From Oscillospiraceae bacterium (GTDB lineage Bacteria; Bacillota; Clostridia; Oscillospirales; Ruminococcaceae), in assembly GCA_021199335.1 (NCBI GenBank), contig JAJQIG010000029.1, forward strand, positions 1 to 64,000: a stretch of DNA of 64,000 bases, in the 5' to 3' direction. Below the pieces are notes generated by a model, which saw only the letters and a program-made list of their open reading frames with translations, was not told the origin of the DNA and searched no databases. This document shows, in pieces, positions 1-8,574 of the stretch (positions are counted from its first letter, which is position 1; each line of letters starts with the position of its first letter). The translations under genes were made by a program, and so were the position numbers.

Positions 1-12
1 TCAATTTTGAAT

Positions 13-40
13 ATTATACCATATAAAAAGCAAATGTCAA
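13..40 (-). promoter_or_regulatory. Sigma-A promoter leaving the left edge
   Basis: On the minus strand a TTGACA -35 (35-40) and a TATAAT -10 (13-18) are separated by 16 bp. Transcription would leave the window to the left, so the gene it serves is not visible. The 15 bases ending in the -35 (TTAAAACCCTTGACA) are identical to those at the trp operon promoter near 8520. Confidence 0.6.
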
Positions 41-154
41 GGGTTTTAATTCTAAATTATTTATTGATAAATAAAAATTTCCTGCTCAAAGGTCAAAAAT
101 TTTTTTATTGTCATATATGCATATAGTAGTTCTGTGAAATGTGGTTATGACAAA

Positions 155-622
155 ACTGCAAAGCAGCCTCATTTTGTCTGAATTTTTCATCTAGAGTGTT
201 AATGAAAATTGCAACAGTAAGTTTTGGAAGCTCCTTGAGCAATTCTAAATTCCTTAATACTTAATATTAAAGACGATTTTGTAGCTATGGTAATAGAGCA
301 GTCGGCATCAGCAAGTTAATTCAATATGTTTTGAGTAATATAATATTTTTCTTCAATTGGATTATAGTAATCTATTATGCTTGAAATAAAAACACGCTTT
401 CCGAATATTCGTTTAATGCGTATAGCTATGGAGCAATTTTTGATGAAATAAACGACCCCCATTCTTCCACATGATTTATAAGAGCCTCATAAAATAGGCA
501 TAACAATATTTACACCCATGAGGGTAGCCAATATAAGGATCAATTACATAATCACTCGCAGGTAAATTTGACTTTGTGAGATAACCAGTAACTTCAATTA
601 TTTGTTCCCTTATTTCACCATC
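155..622 (-). pseudogene. Decayed radical SAM gene (spore photoproduct lyase-like family)
   Basis: Reading the minus strand and switching frames several times recovers one continuous homology. The order is an N-terminal segment IIEVTGYLTKSNLPASDY, a cluster loop GYPHGCKYCYA, then NHVEEWGSFISSK, FGKRVFISSI, YNPIEEKYYIT, LADADCSITIATKSS and LPKLTVAIFINTLDEKF. This matches the SPL-like radical SAM proteins common in Clostridia. Frame changes and in-frame stops (for example TAA after MRLL and TAA before LADAD) break it. The first cysteine of the CX3CX2C cluster motif is Tyr, so even the cluster loop is dead. No usable start codon is in frame, and the C-terminal half of the protein is absent. The 5' end overlaps the stop of the upstream HTH/DUF5680 gene, suggesting the two were once an operon. 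Confidence 0.8.
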
Positions 623-1281
623 CCTCCATGGAAATAACACTCATAAACTTTAATTTCATTGCAGAATATTTCCTCATAACCCTGAAACCAATGAAAATCT
701 CCTGCAACCTTTGATTGATATATATACTCACCTGCTTGGTATAGTGATGGACCTCTATATGGCATCTTCATGTCCGCAGCTTTCAATGCATCTTTCAGAA
801 ACCTACCACTAAATCTTTCATCTAACACTCTGCCTATATAATTCATTGCATATATCGGCTTATTCGACTTCCAGACAGCTTCCTGCCCTGCAAAACATTG
901 ACCGCCAACGTAGGTGTCGTGATACATATAATCGCCGTTACTATAACGGTAGTCTTGGGAATTGGGGCGTGTAGACATATATTTATTCATGTCGGCAGCG
1001 TATGTATTTTGATTCGCCTCTAAGCGGAATGCTATTAACTGAGATATATCGTCAACTTTTGTGTCAGAAAAATCAATATTGCACTCCTGTGTTTTTACAA
1101 GATAATCAACTGTTACATTCATAAAATTACTAAGTCGAATTAAATTTTCTATGTCAGGATAACCCTGACCCGTTTCCCATTTTGCAACTGCCTGTCTTGA
1201 TACGTTTAGCCTAACTGCAAGTTCTTCTTGCGTAAGTCCTTTGGATTTTCTCAGCACTTGAAGCTTTTCGGGAAATATCAT
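610..1281 (-). CDS. XRE-family regulator with C-terminal DUF5680 domain
   Basis: A 223-residue protein. Residues 1-65 form a Cro/C1-type helix-turn-helix (LRKSKGLTQEELAVRLNVSR, then QAVAKWETGQGYPDIENL). The last ~130 residues (from about YRYSNGDYMYHDTYVGGQCF to ECYFHGG) match DUF5680, a domain often fused to such HTHs and probably a ligand sensor (inference). I start at the ATG at 1279-1281, not the longer in-frame start at 1314, because the -10 element lies at 1305-1310 and the protein from MIFPEKLQVLR begins like other members. It probably once regulated the radical SAM gene that now lies as debris just downstream. The domain call is firm; the regulated genes are unknown. Confidence 0.8.
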   Translation of the reverse strand: MIFPEKLQVLRKSKGLTQEELAVRLNVSRQAVAKWETGQGYPDIENLIRLSNFMNVTVDYLVKTQECNIDFSDTKVDDISQLIAFRLEANQNTYAADMNKYMSTRPNSQDYRYSNGDYMYHDTYVGGQCFAGQEAVWKSNKPIYAMNYIGRVLDERFSGRFLKDALKAADMKMPYRGPSLYQAGEYIYQSKVAGDFHWFQGYEEIFCNEIKVYECYFHGGMVK

Positions 1282-1304
1282 ATGAACACCGCCTTCCGAA
1301 TTTA

Positions 1305-1333
1305 ATTGTAACATATAATGGAATTAGAAACAA
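1305..1333 (-). promoter_or_regulatory. Probable promoter of the HTH/DUF5680 gene
   Basis: TTGTTT (1328-1333) and TACAAT (1305-1310) are 17 bp apart on the minus strand. The start of transcription would be near 1298, leaving a very short leader before the ATG at 1281. This supports the downstream start codon. Confidence 0.5.
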
Positions 1334-1510
1334 GCATTTTACAGTTGCATTTTTGTTACTTATGAGAACAGGATGTAATAAAGTTAACTATTTACAATTT
1401 AAATAGAAATGCTTTCGCAATATCTTTGATATAGAAAGTAAATATTAATGTGAAATTACCTAAATTACATAAACATTTGTTGAATTATAATAATTTTCCA
1501 TTTCAACACG

Positions 1511-1546
1511 AAAAAATCCTGCACAATTTCTGTACAGGATTTTTTT
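1511..1546 (-). terminator. Terminator at the end of the trp operon
   Basis: A hairpin pairs TCCTGCACA with TGTACAGGA (one mismatch) around a 5-base loop, flanked by A6 on one side and T7 on the other. It can therefore stop transcription in both directions. It lies 15 bp beyond the trpA stop codon. Confidence 0.75.
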
Positions 1547-1560
1547 AGCTAAATATAAAA

Positions 1561-2349
1561 TCAGTTCATTGCCTTTTTCAGTGAAGAAGTAAATTCTCCA
1601 ACTTTTTCAACGCTGTCTGCACCATATTTTTCAATGATTTTAACAATTGCACTTCCTACAATAACTCCGTCGCAGTAGCCGCTCATCTTTCTTGCCTGTT
1701 CGGGGGAGGAGATACCGAATCCAACCATTGCAGGTATTTTACAGCTCTTTTTTATTTTTGCGAAGAAGCTGTCAAAGTCGGTGGAAAAGCTGGTTCTCGT
1801 TCCTGTTACACCGTTCGATGATACACAATAGAGGAAGCCCTCCGCCCGTGATGCAATTGCCGAAATTCTCTCATCGGATGCGGGAGTAACCATACTTATC
1901 GCAATTATATCATTTGCTTTTGCATGAGGGAGAATTTCGTTACGTTCCTCGTAGGGGAGGTCGGGGACAATTACCCCGTCTATGCCGCTTTCCTTGCAAA
2001 GTGTAAAAAACTTCTCTGTTCCGAATCGGAAAATTGTGTTTATGTACATCATAAGAAGCATGGGCTTATCTGTTGCAGCACGAAGCTTTCTTACCATTTC
2101 AAAAATTGAAATAAGGTTTGTTTTTCCTGTAGAAAGGGAACGCAGACTCGCCGCTTGGATGGTTTTTCCCTCTGCAATCGGATCGGAGAAGGGAACACCT
2201 ATTTCAATAATGTCAGCGCCGCTTTCAAACATTTTTAAAACGAGCTTTTCGGTCGTTTCAAGGTTGGGATCACCGGCAGTTACAAAGGTTATAAGCGCCT
2301 TTTTGCCACCTGCTTTGAGTGCATCAAGCGTAGAATTTATTCTGTTCAT
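1561..2349 (-). CDS. trpA: Tryptophan synthase alpha chain
   Basis: This enzyme splits indole-3-glycerol phosphate into indole and glyceraldehyde 3-phosphate, passing indole to TrpB. It is a TIM barrel of 262 residues, normal for the family. The first motif ITFVTAGDPN, the general base Glu49 (IIEIGVPFSDP) and the phosphate-binding VGFGIS segment are visible. I start at the ATG at 2347-2349: GAGGAG lies 9 bases upstream, whereas the ATG at 2356-2358 abuts the ribosome site. The start lies 13 bp beyond the trpB stop codon. One oddity is that the position of the second catalytic acid, Asp60 in Salmonella (LADGP), is Glu here (IAEGK), and the following Pro is Lys. It is the last gene of the trp operon. 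Confidence 0.96.
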   Translation of the reverse strand: MNRINSTLDALKAGGKKALITFVTAGDPNLETTEKLVLKMFESGADIIEIGVPFSDPIAEGKTIQAASLRSLSTGKTNLISIFEMVRKLRAATDKPMLLMMYINTIFRFGTEKFFTLCKESGIDGVIVPDLPYEERNEILPHAKANDIIAISMVTPASDERISAIASRAEGFLYCVSSNGVTGTRTSFSTDFDSFFAKIKKSCKIPAMVGFGISSPEQARKMSGYCDGVIVGSAIVKIIEKYGADSVEKVGEFTSSLKKAMN

Positions 2350-2362
2350 TTTGTTCATCTCC

Positions 2363-3556
2363 TCACTGTTCGGTAACATCTTCACCACGGTACTTAGCAA
2401 TTGAATAAACATCCTTATCGCCTCGTCCGGAAATAGTGATAACCATAATTTGATCCTTGCTCATTGTGGGAGCAATTTTAAGCGCAGCAGCGACTGCATG
2501 GGATGACTCGATTGCAGGGATAATTCCTTCTGTTTTGGAAAGATACTCAAAAGCCTGTACAGCCTCTTCATCGGTAATATCCACATACTCGGCACGCTTT
2601 GTATCCCAAAGATAGGCGTGTTCGGGGCCGATTCCCGGGTAGTCAAGACCTGCAGAAATGGAGTAAACAGGATCAATTTGACCAAATTCATTCTGAAGAA
2701 AGATAGATTTCATTCCGTGAAATATTCCAAGTGAGCCTTTCGCAAGGGTAGCAGCGTGAAGCTTGGTATCAATGCCCTTACCTGCCGCTTCCGCACCTAC
2801 AAGGCGAACGCTCTTATCTTCAATGAAATCGTAGAACGAGCCCATAGCGTTTGAACCACCGCCAACACAGGCAACAACACAGTCGGGAAGTTTGCCTTCC
2901 TTTTCCTTGAGCTGTTCCCTGACCTCCTCCGAGATAATCTTTTGGAAATCACGAACCATTTCGGGGTAGGGGTGGGGCCCCATAACTGAACCTATGCAGT
3001 AAAACGTGGTGGAAATGTTTGTACACCAGTCACGCATAGCTTCATTGATGGCATCCTTAAGTGTAGCCGTGCCATCCTCAACTGAGATAACAGATGTACC
3101 GAGAAGATTCATTCTGTAGACATTAAGAGATTGACGTTTAACATCCTCTGCACCCATATAAACCTGACATTCCAACCCAAAAAGAGCGCACGCTGTGGCG
3201 GTCGCAACACCATGCTGACCTGCTCCCGTTTCGGCGATGATTCTTTTCTTTCCCATCCTTTTAGCAAGAAGAATCTGACCGAGAACGTTGTTAATTTTAT
3301 GCGCACCCGTGTGATTAAGATCCTCTCGTTTAAGGTATATTTTTGCGCCGCCGAGATCTTTTGTCATCTTTTCGGCATAGTAGAGCATGGATGGTCTTCC
3401 TGCATAATCACGGTAGAGCTGTTTAAGCTCAGCGATAAATTCAGGATCGTTTTTATATTTGTTATATGCTTCTTCAAGCTCGGTAACGGCATTCATGACG
3501 GTTTCGGGGACGTACTGTCCGCCATAGATTCCGTATCTTCCTTTCTGATTACTCAT
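2363..3556 (-). CDS. trpB: Tryptophan synthase beta chain
   Basis: This PLP enzyme condenses indole with L-serine to give tryptophan, in an alpha2-beta2 complex with TrpA. It has 397 residues. The PLP lysine is Lys87 in HTGAHKINN, and the phosphate-cup glycines appear as [10 protein letters not shown]. The N-terminus [16 protein letters not shown] is typical of the TrpB1 type that works with TrpA. The start ATG overlaps the stop of trpF by 4 bp, indicating translational coupling, and trpA follows after a short gap. Confidence 0.98.
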   Translation of the reverse strand: MSNQKGRYGIYGGQYVPETVMNAVTELEEAYNKYKNDPEFIAELKQLYRDYAGRPSMLYYAEKMTKDLGGAKIYLKREDLNHTGAHKINNVLGQILLAKRMGKKRIIAETGAGQHGVATATACALFGLECQVYMGAEDVKRQSLNVYRMNLLGTSVISVEDGTATLKDAINEAMRDWCTNISTTFYCIGSVMGPHPYPEMVRDFQKIISEEVREQLKEKEGKLPDCVVACVGGGSNAMGSFYDFIEDKSVRLVGAEAAGKGIDTKLHAATLAKGSLGIFHGMKSIFLQNEFGQIDPVYSISAGLDYPGIGPEHAYLWDTKRAEYVDITDEEAVQAFEYLSKTEGIIPAIESSHAVAAALKIAPTMSKDQIMVITISGRGDKDVYSIAKYRGEDVTEQ

Positions 3557-4185
3557 CTTAGATTTTCCTCCCTCAGAATAGTAATAATTTCGTTCATTTT
3601 ATTTAAGTCTTTAAAGCCGCCTGTTTCAATGCTGCTGCTCAAATCAATGCCATACGGCTTAATATTTCGAATTGTTTCGGAAATATTGTCGCTGCCAATT
3701 CCTCCCGCAATAAAGAGCGGCTTTGTAAGGATACTCACAGCTTCTTCAAGAAGCTGTGCATCAATACGTCTACCCGTTCCGCCATAAGCAGCTTTGGAGA
3801 AAGCATCAAGAACATATTTGTCGGCATCAAGGAAAGCAACATTTTCTATGTCTGAAAAATTCCTAAGCCTTGCAGCCTTCCAGATTTCCTTATCGGAGAA
3901 CCTTTTTCTTACCTCAGCAATATATTCTTCATTTTCGTGTCCGTGAAACTGAAAAATATCTGCGACATCATCATAGTCTGCAAGCTGTTCAATGGGGCAG
4001 TCCACAAAAACCCCGACAGCTTTTATTTGCGGATTAAGATCTTTTTTTAGCTCCTTCGCTTCTTTGCAGGAAATCATACGCTTTGATGGTGCAAATATAA
4101 AACCGATATAATCAGGTTTGGTTTCATTTGCAAAAGATATGTCGCATTTCCTCCGTAAGCCACAGAATTTCAATTTAACGCTCAT
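3553..4185 (-). CDS. trpF: Phosphoribosylanthranilate isomerase
   Basis: TrpF performs the Amadori rearrangement of N-(5'-phosphoribosyl)anthranilate to the 1-deoxyribulose form, the third step of the tryptophan branch. It is a 210-residue TIM barrel. The N-terminal LKFCGLRR carries the catalytic cysteine (Cys8), and the C-terminal [13 protein letters not shown] is the family's phosphate-binding signature. It overlaps trpC upstream and trpB downstream by 4 bp each, so the three genes are translationally coupled. Confidence 0.95.
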   Translation of the reverse strand: MSVKLKFCGLRRKCDISFANETKPDYIGFIFAPSKRMISCKEAKELKKDLNPQIKAVGVFVDCPIEQLADYDDVADIFQFHGHENEEYIAEVRKRFSDKEIWKAARLRNFSDIENVAFLDADKYVLDAFSKAAYGGTGRRIDAQLLEEAVSILTKPLFIAGGIGSDNISETIRNIKPYGIDLSSSIETGGFKDLNKMNEIITILREENLR

Positions 4186-4964
4186 ACACCGTTCCTCAGT
4201 TCCTCAAGGGTTCTGCCGATATTTCCGCTGCGCATCAGAGTTTCTCCGATTAAAACTGCGTCAGCGCCGTAACTGCGGACGGCTTTCATATCAGAATTAT
4301 CTCTTATTCCGCTTTCCGAAACAATAACCTTGTCCTTTGGAATCATTCCTGCAAGCCGTGCGGTTGTATCAAGGGTAACTTCAAAGGTCTTAAGGTTTCG
4401 GTTGTTTATTCCCACAATGTCAAAATCAAGCTCCAGAATCCGTCCAAGCTCATTTTCATCGTGAACCTCGGCGAGAATATCCATGCCCATATCCTTCGCA
4501 ATTTCTCTATACTCCTTAAGTTGGTAATCATCAAGAATTGCTGCAATAAGTAGGATTGCATCGGCACCAATAATTCTTGCTTCGTAAATCTGATACGGAT
4601 CAAAAATAAAATCCTTGCGTATCATAGGCAGCTTTATGTTGTTTCGTATATCCCTAAAATATCGGGAACAGCCTTGAAAATAATACTCCTCTGTAAGGCA
4701 GGAAACAGCATCGGCACCGTTATCCTCATATGTTACCGCTGTTTGAACAGGATTAAAATCGGGCTGAATAAGTCCTTTTGAAGGCGATGCTTTTTTAACC
4801 TCGGAAATGACCGAAAGTTTATTTGGAGAAGCAAGAGCTTCCCTGAATCCTGCATAAGCTCTGCTGCATTTTAGTGCCTCGGATTTAACTTTATCAAGGC
4901 TAAACTCTGATTTTTCACGTTCAAGCTGTATTTTTCTTTTAACAACAATCTCGTCAAGTATCAT
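4182..4964 (-). CDS. trpC: Indole-3-glycerol phosphate synthase
   Basis: TrpC closes the indole ring by decarboxylation and dehydration of the TrpF product. The 260-residue TIM barrel shows the signature SVISEVKKASPSKG (residues 51-64, with catalytic Glu and Lys), IRKDFIFDPYQIYEA, and the late segment VSESGI. GGAGGAAAG precedes the ATG. It is a separate protein here, not fused to TrpF as in enteric bacteria. The stop overlaps the trpF start by 4 bp. Confidence 0.96.
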   Translation of the reverse strand: MILDEIVVKRKIQLEREKSEFSLDKVKSEALKCSRAYAGFREALASPNKLSVISEVKKASPSKGLIQPDFNPVQTAVTYEDNGADAVSCLTEEYYFQGCSRYFRDIRNNIKLPMIRKDFIFDPYQIYEARIIGADAILLIAAILDDYQLKEYREIAKDMGMDILAEVHDENELGRILELDFDIVGINNRNLKTFEVTLDTTARLAGMIPKDKVIVSESGIRDNSDMKAVRSYGADAVLIGETLMRSGNIGRTLEELRNGV

Positions 4965-4984
4965 TGAATTGCTTTCCTCCGAAA

Positions 4985-6622
4985 TTAAAGTTTCTTTGAG
5001 AATTCCTTGAGCTTTTCAAACTTGGAAAGAGCCATTCCGCTGTCAATGGATTCTTCAGCCATTTTAAGGCCTTCCTCTATTGACGATGCCGCACCCGTAC
5101 AGTATATAGCACAGGCAGCATTGAGAAGGACAATATCCCTTTTTGCGCCCCTTTCTTTGCCTGCGATAATGTCATAAGTAATCTTGGCATTTTCCTCCGG
5201 TGTTCCACCGACAATATCCTGCTTAGAATAACGCTTCATACCAAAATCCTCAGGACAGATTTTGTATTTAATAATTTTATTTCCCCTAAGTTCACATACA
5301 TCGGTTTCACCCGATATAGCAACCTCATCCAAACCGTCTCCGTTAACAATCATTGCACCCTTAACGCCAAGGTTCATAAGAACAGTTGCCATTATTTCAA
5401 GTAGAGCTTTATCATAAACTCCGAGGAGGATATAATCAGAAAGGGCAGGATTTGCGAGAGGGCCGAGAATGTTGAATACGGTTCTTACACCCATTTCACG
5501 TCTTGCCGCTCCGACAAACCTCATACAACTGTGAAATGATTGTGCAAAAAGGAAAGAAATCCCCACATTTTGTATGCATGCCGCAGCCTGGGCAGGTGTA
5601 AGCTTTATGTTTACACCGAGGGCATCCAAAACGTCTGCCGCTCCGCTCTTACTTGAAACGCTTCTGTTGCCGTGCTTTGCAACATTAAGACCTGTTCCCG
5701 CAATAACGAATGATGCAGTTGTTGATATATTGAATGAATTTGCAAGGTCGCCTCCTGTACCTACAATGTCAACAGCAGATTTTGAAGCGGGGACAATGGC
5801 AGCTTTTTCTCTCATAACTCTAGCAAAGCCTGTAATTTCCTCGATAGTTTCACCTTTTGCCCTGAGAAAAGCAAGGAATCCGCCAATCTGGGCATTGGTA
5901 GCTGCACCCGACATAATAATGTCCATAGCTTCCTTTGCTTCCTGTTCGGTAAGATTCTTTCCGTCAGCGACAATCGAAATGTACTTTTTGAGGGCGGTGC
6001 GGTCAGCTTCGGGAATTACGTTATTTACAGGGTTTGAAACCTTTATCTTTGCAATATCGGAAAGGAAATTGGAAATAATGCTGCTGCCAAGCTTGGTGAG
6101 GACCGATTCAGGATGGAATTGAACACCATAGGTGGTCTGATGTTCCTTATGGCAAACAGCCATAATCTGACCTTCTTCATCCTCTGCAATAACACTCAGG
6201 CAGTCAGGGAGTGATTCTCTTTCAATTATAAGTGAGTGATATCTTGCCGCTGTAATCTTTTCCGGCATACCCTTGAATAGGGGATTGGTGGAATCGATTG
6301 ATATATTGGACATCTTACCATGCATCGGAGCATTTGCTTTCACTATTTTTCCGCCGAAAGCCTCTGCGATGGACTGGTGACCGAGGCAAACGCCGAGAAT
6401 AGGAATTCTTCCACTGAAGTACTTTATTGTTTCAACAGATATTCCGGCTTCGGAAGGATAGCCGGGACCGGGTGATATAATAATTGCTTCGGGAGTCATT
6501 TTTTCTATCTCATCGACAGTTATTTTGTCGTTCCTTATTACCTTTATATCCGGATAAATCGAACCAATCTGCTGATAAAGATTATAGGTAAAGCTGTCAT
6601 AGTTGTCTATTAAAAGTATCAT
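4985..6622 (-). CDS. trpGD: Fused anthranilate synthase amidotransferase / anthranilate phosphoribosyltransferase
   Basis: A natural fusion of two trp enzymes in 545 residues. Residues 1-190 are the class I glutamine amidotransferase TrpG, with start MILLIDNYDSFTYN, catalytic Cys79 in GVCLGHQ and the GVQFHPES His-Glu pair. It supplies ammonia to TrpE. From about residue 205 comes TrpD, which transfers phosphoribose from PRPP to anthranilate; the PRPP-binding GTGGDLANSFNIST and the NVAKHGNRSVSSKSG segment are clear. TATGGAGG precedes the start. The gap from trpE is 18 bp. The same fusion exists in enterics and elsewhere, so it is not unique, but it explains the absence of separate trpG and trpD genes here. 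Confidence 0.96.
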   Translation of the reverse strand: MILLIDNYDSFTYNLYQQIGSIYPDIKVIRNDKITVDEIEKMTPEAIIISPGPGYPSEAGISVETIKYFSGRIPILGVCLGHQSIAEAFGGKIVKANAPMHGKMSNISIDSTNPLFKGMPEKITAARYHSLIIERESLPDCLSVIAEDEEGQIMAVCHKEHQTTYGVQFHPESVLTKLGSSIISNFLSDIAKIKVSNPVNNVIPEADRTALKKYISIVADGKNLTEQEAKEAMDIIMSGAATNAQIGGFLAFLRAKGETIEEITGFARVMREKAAIVPASKSAVDIVGTGGDLANSFNISTTASFVIAGTGLNVAKHGNRSVSSKSGAADVLDALGVNIKLTPAQAAACIQNVGISFLFAQSFHSCMRFVGAARREMGVRTVFNILGPLANPALSDYILLGVYDKALLEIMATVLMNLGVKGAMIVNGDGLDEVAISGETDVCELRGNKIIKYKICPEDFGMKRYSKQDIVGGTPEENAKITYDIIAGKERGAKRDIVLLNAACAIYCTGAASSIEEGLKMAEESIDSGMALSKFEKLKEFSKKL

Positions 6623-6640
6623 AAAACCTAACCTCCATAA

Positions 6641-8119
6641 TTAAAGCTTTGCAGCTTCTTGGACTGCATTTATAACCGCAAGAGCTTTGTTTCTTGTTTC
6701 TTCGTATTCACTCTCGGGAACACTGTCATAAACAATTCCTGCGCCTGCCTGAACATATGCCTTGTCATTTTTAAAGAGTACGGTTCTTATTGCAATGCAG
6801 GTATCAATATTTCCGCTAAAAGAAAGATAACCAACCGTTCCGCCGTAAAGACCTCTCTTCTTGTTTTCAAGATCATCTATTATCTGCATAGCCCTTACCT
6901 TTGGCGCACCCGAAAGCGTACCTGCGGGAAGAACCGACATAAGGGCATCCATTGCGGTTTTGCTGCTGTCAAGCTCACCTTGGACATCGGAAACAAGATG
7001 CATAACCTTTGAATAGTGTTCAACTCTCATAAAATCGGTGACATTAACCGTGCCCAACTTGCATACTCTGCCAATATCATTTCTACCGAGGTCAACAAGC
7101 ATTGTATGTTCTGCCTTTTCCTTGGGGTCGCCGATAAGCTTTGTTTCATATGCTTTATCTTCATCCTCTGTTTTTCCTCTCGGCATTGTTCCTGCAATGG
7201 GCTTTGTGACAACAATTCCGCCGTTAACGCTTACAAGCATTTCCGGGGATGCCCCTGCAAAACAATAATCCTTGTGGTCGAAGAAGTAAAGGTACGGAGA
7301 AGGATTTGTTGAGCGAAGCATACGGTAAACATCGAAAGGATTGGGTGGGGTGTCAATTTCAAAACGTTGAGAAAGGACAACCTGACTTATATCGCCGTTT
7401 TTGATGTGATCCTTTGCTTTTTCAACCATCCCCATGTATTCATCTTTCGTGCAATTGGAACGAACCTCGATTTCCGAAGTTTTTGTGCCGAAATTTGAAC
7501 TTGTGGGCAGGGGAGGGCAATTAATCAGAATTTCAGCAATTTCATGAGCCTTTGTGTAGCATTCATCATAACGCTGATCAATGTCTTCATTGCTATTTAT
7601 GTTAAGAATAATAACTGCCTTATTGGAGAGATGGTCATAAGCGACAATTTCATCATAGAGGAACATATTTGAATCAGGCATTTTCAAGTCATCCTCAGGA
7701 ATATTCGTCAGCTTAGTTTCAAAGCTCCTTACCGTATCATAACCAAAATAACCGATAAGACCGCCAGTCAGCTTAGGCTTATTGGGGAAAACGGGTGAGG
7801 TATGCTCGGAAAGAATGCTGTTGTAAAGGGCAATAGGGTCGGGGCAATTTACTTTTTCCGAAATGCCGTCCTTAATTATCTCTGCCTTATCCGAAAAAAT
7901 TTTGATTTCGGTTTTGGGGTTTATTCCGATAAATGAGTATCGTCCCCATTGTTCCGAATTATCAACGCTCTCAAGTATGAAACAGTTGTCATACTTTTCT
8001 TTAAGTCCCGCAAAAAGTTTTACGGGAGTACAACTGTCGATGAGCGTTTCATAAAAAACAGGGACAGTTTTGTAATCGGTAAGAAGCCTTCTAACTTCCT
8101 CTTTTAATGGAAATAGCAT
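6641..8119 (-). CDS. trpE: Anthranilate synthase component I
   Basis: TrpE converts chorismate and ammonia to anthranilate, the committed step to tryptophan. It has 492 residues: an N-terminal allosteric domain with the tryptophan-binding LES motif (FILES, residues 47-51), then the chorismate-binding domain with the signatures KPIAGTMPRGK, GRNDIGRV and LSGAPKVRAMQIID. The presence of the LES motif argues for feedback inhibition by tryptophan. AAAGGTTGAT precedes the ATG. It is the first gene of the operon and lies just downstream of a T-box leader, so expression should follow the tRNA-Trp charging level. Confidence 0.97.
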   Translation of the reverse strand: MLFPLKEEVRRLLTDYKTVPVFYETLIDSCTPVKLFAGLKEKYDNCFILESVDNSEQWGRYSFIGINPKTEIKIFSDKAEIIKDGISEKVNCPDPIALYNSILSEHTSPVFPNKPKLTGGLIGYFGYDTVRSFETKLTNIPEDDLKMPDSNMFLYDEIVAYDHLSNKAVIILNINSNEDIDQRYDECYTKAHEIAEILINCPPLPTSSNFGTKTSEIEVRSNCTKDEYMGMVEKAKDHIKNGDISQVVLSQRFEIDTPPNPFDVYRMLRSTNPSPYLYFFDHKDYCFAGASPEMLVSVNGGIVVTKPIAGTMPRGKTEDEDKAYETKLIGDPKEKAEHTMLVDLGRNDIGRVCKLGTVNVTDFMRVEHYSKVMHLVSDVQGELDSSKTAMDALMSVLPAGTLSGAPKVRAMQIIDDLENKKRGLYGGTVGYLSFSGNIDTCIAIRTVLFKNDKAYVQAGAGIVYDSVPESEYEETRNKALAVINAVQEAAKL

Positions 8120-8140
8120 AAATCATCAACCTTTCATTTT

Positions 8141-8203
8141 AAATAAAAAGAGGTTTATCATCCCAAGCCTTAGATTAACTCAAATGCTTGGGACGATAAA
8201 CCT
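8141..8203 (-). terminator. T-box controlled intrinsic terminator ahead of trpE
   Basis: An 18-bp hairpin (8151-8168 pairs with 8186-8203, one G-U type mismatch) is followed on the minus strand by a TTTTTATTT tract (8141-8149). The upstream arm overlaps the end of the T-box element, so antiterminator and terminator are mutually exclusive. Confidence 0.9.
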
Positions 8204-8484
8204 CGTGGTGCCACCCAATTTTACGGTACAGAAAACTGTAAACCGCCTCATGGATACTGATACGGAACACAGTAAGAACTCAAGTACGCTGCGACCGCAT
8301 AAATACCCTTTCCACTAACGCAGGAAACTCGGTGCAGGCTACTTGATAAAACACACGTTCACCTTTACTCCTCGCAAACCCATTCACGGCCAACGTTAAG
8401 TCCTGCTCGCACCAACCGCAGGCTCTCTGTACTCCGTCTTGACTGCTACTTGCTTTTGTTCAAAGGATTTAACATATTCAACTA
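8141..8484 (-). ncRNA. T-box riboswitch, tryptophan type
   Basis: The ~340-nt leader of trpE contains the T-box core GGGTGGCACCACGAGG (8201-8216 on the plus strand as its complement) immediately before the terminator hairpin. In the antiterminator bulge the sequence UGGC is complementary to a GCCA tRNA end, that is, discriminator G, as in bacterial tRNA-Trp. An AGTA in the 5' arm of Stem I (within GGAGTACAG) and a TGG triplet at 8380-8382 in GTGAATGGG are candidates for the S-turn and the Trp specifier; I have not folded Stem I, so the specifier position is inference. Uncharged tRNA-Trp would stabilise the antiterminator and allow transcription of trpE-trpA. Confidence 0.9.
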
Positions 8485-8490
8485 AGAATC

Positions 8491-8519
8491 ATTATATACC
8501 CATATTTTCATTTTGTCAA
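8491..8519 (-). promoter_or_regulatory. Promoter of the trp operon T-box transcript
   Basis: A consensus TTGACA (8514-8519) and consensus TATAAT (8491-8496) with a 17-bp spacer on the minus strand. Transcription should begin near 8484. The preceding bases AAAACCC resemble those at the left-edge promoter. Confidence 0.9.
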
Positions 8520-8574
8520 GGGTTTTAAAAATTTTTTTGTTTTACTCTTAGAATATACTCCAAATTCATGGGGA

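Noticed and set aside
3131-3787. 218-codon plus-strand frame
   Set aside because: Antisense of trpB and trpF, whose motifs are unambiguous on the other strand.
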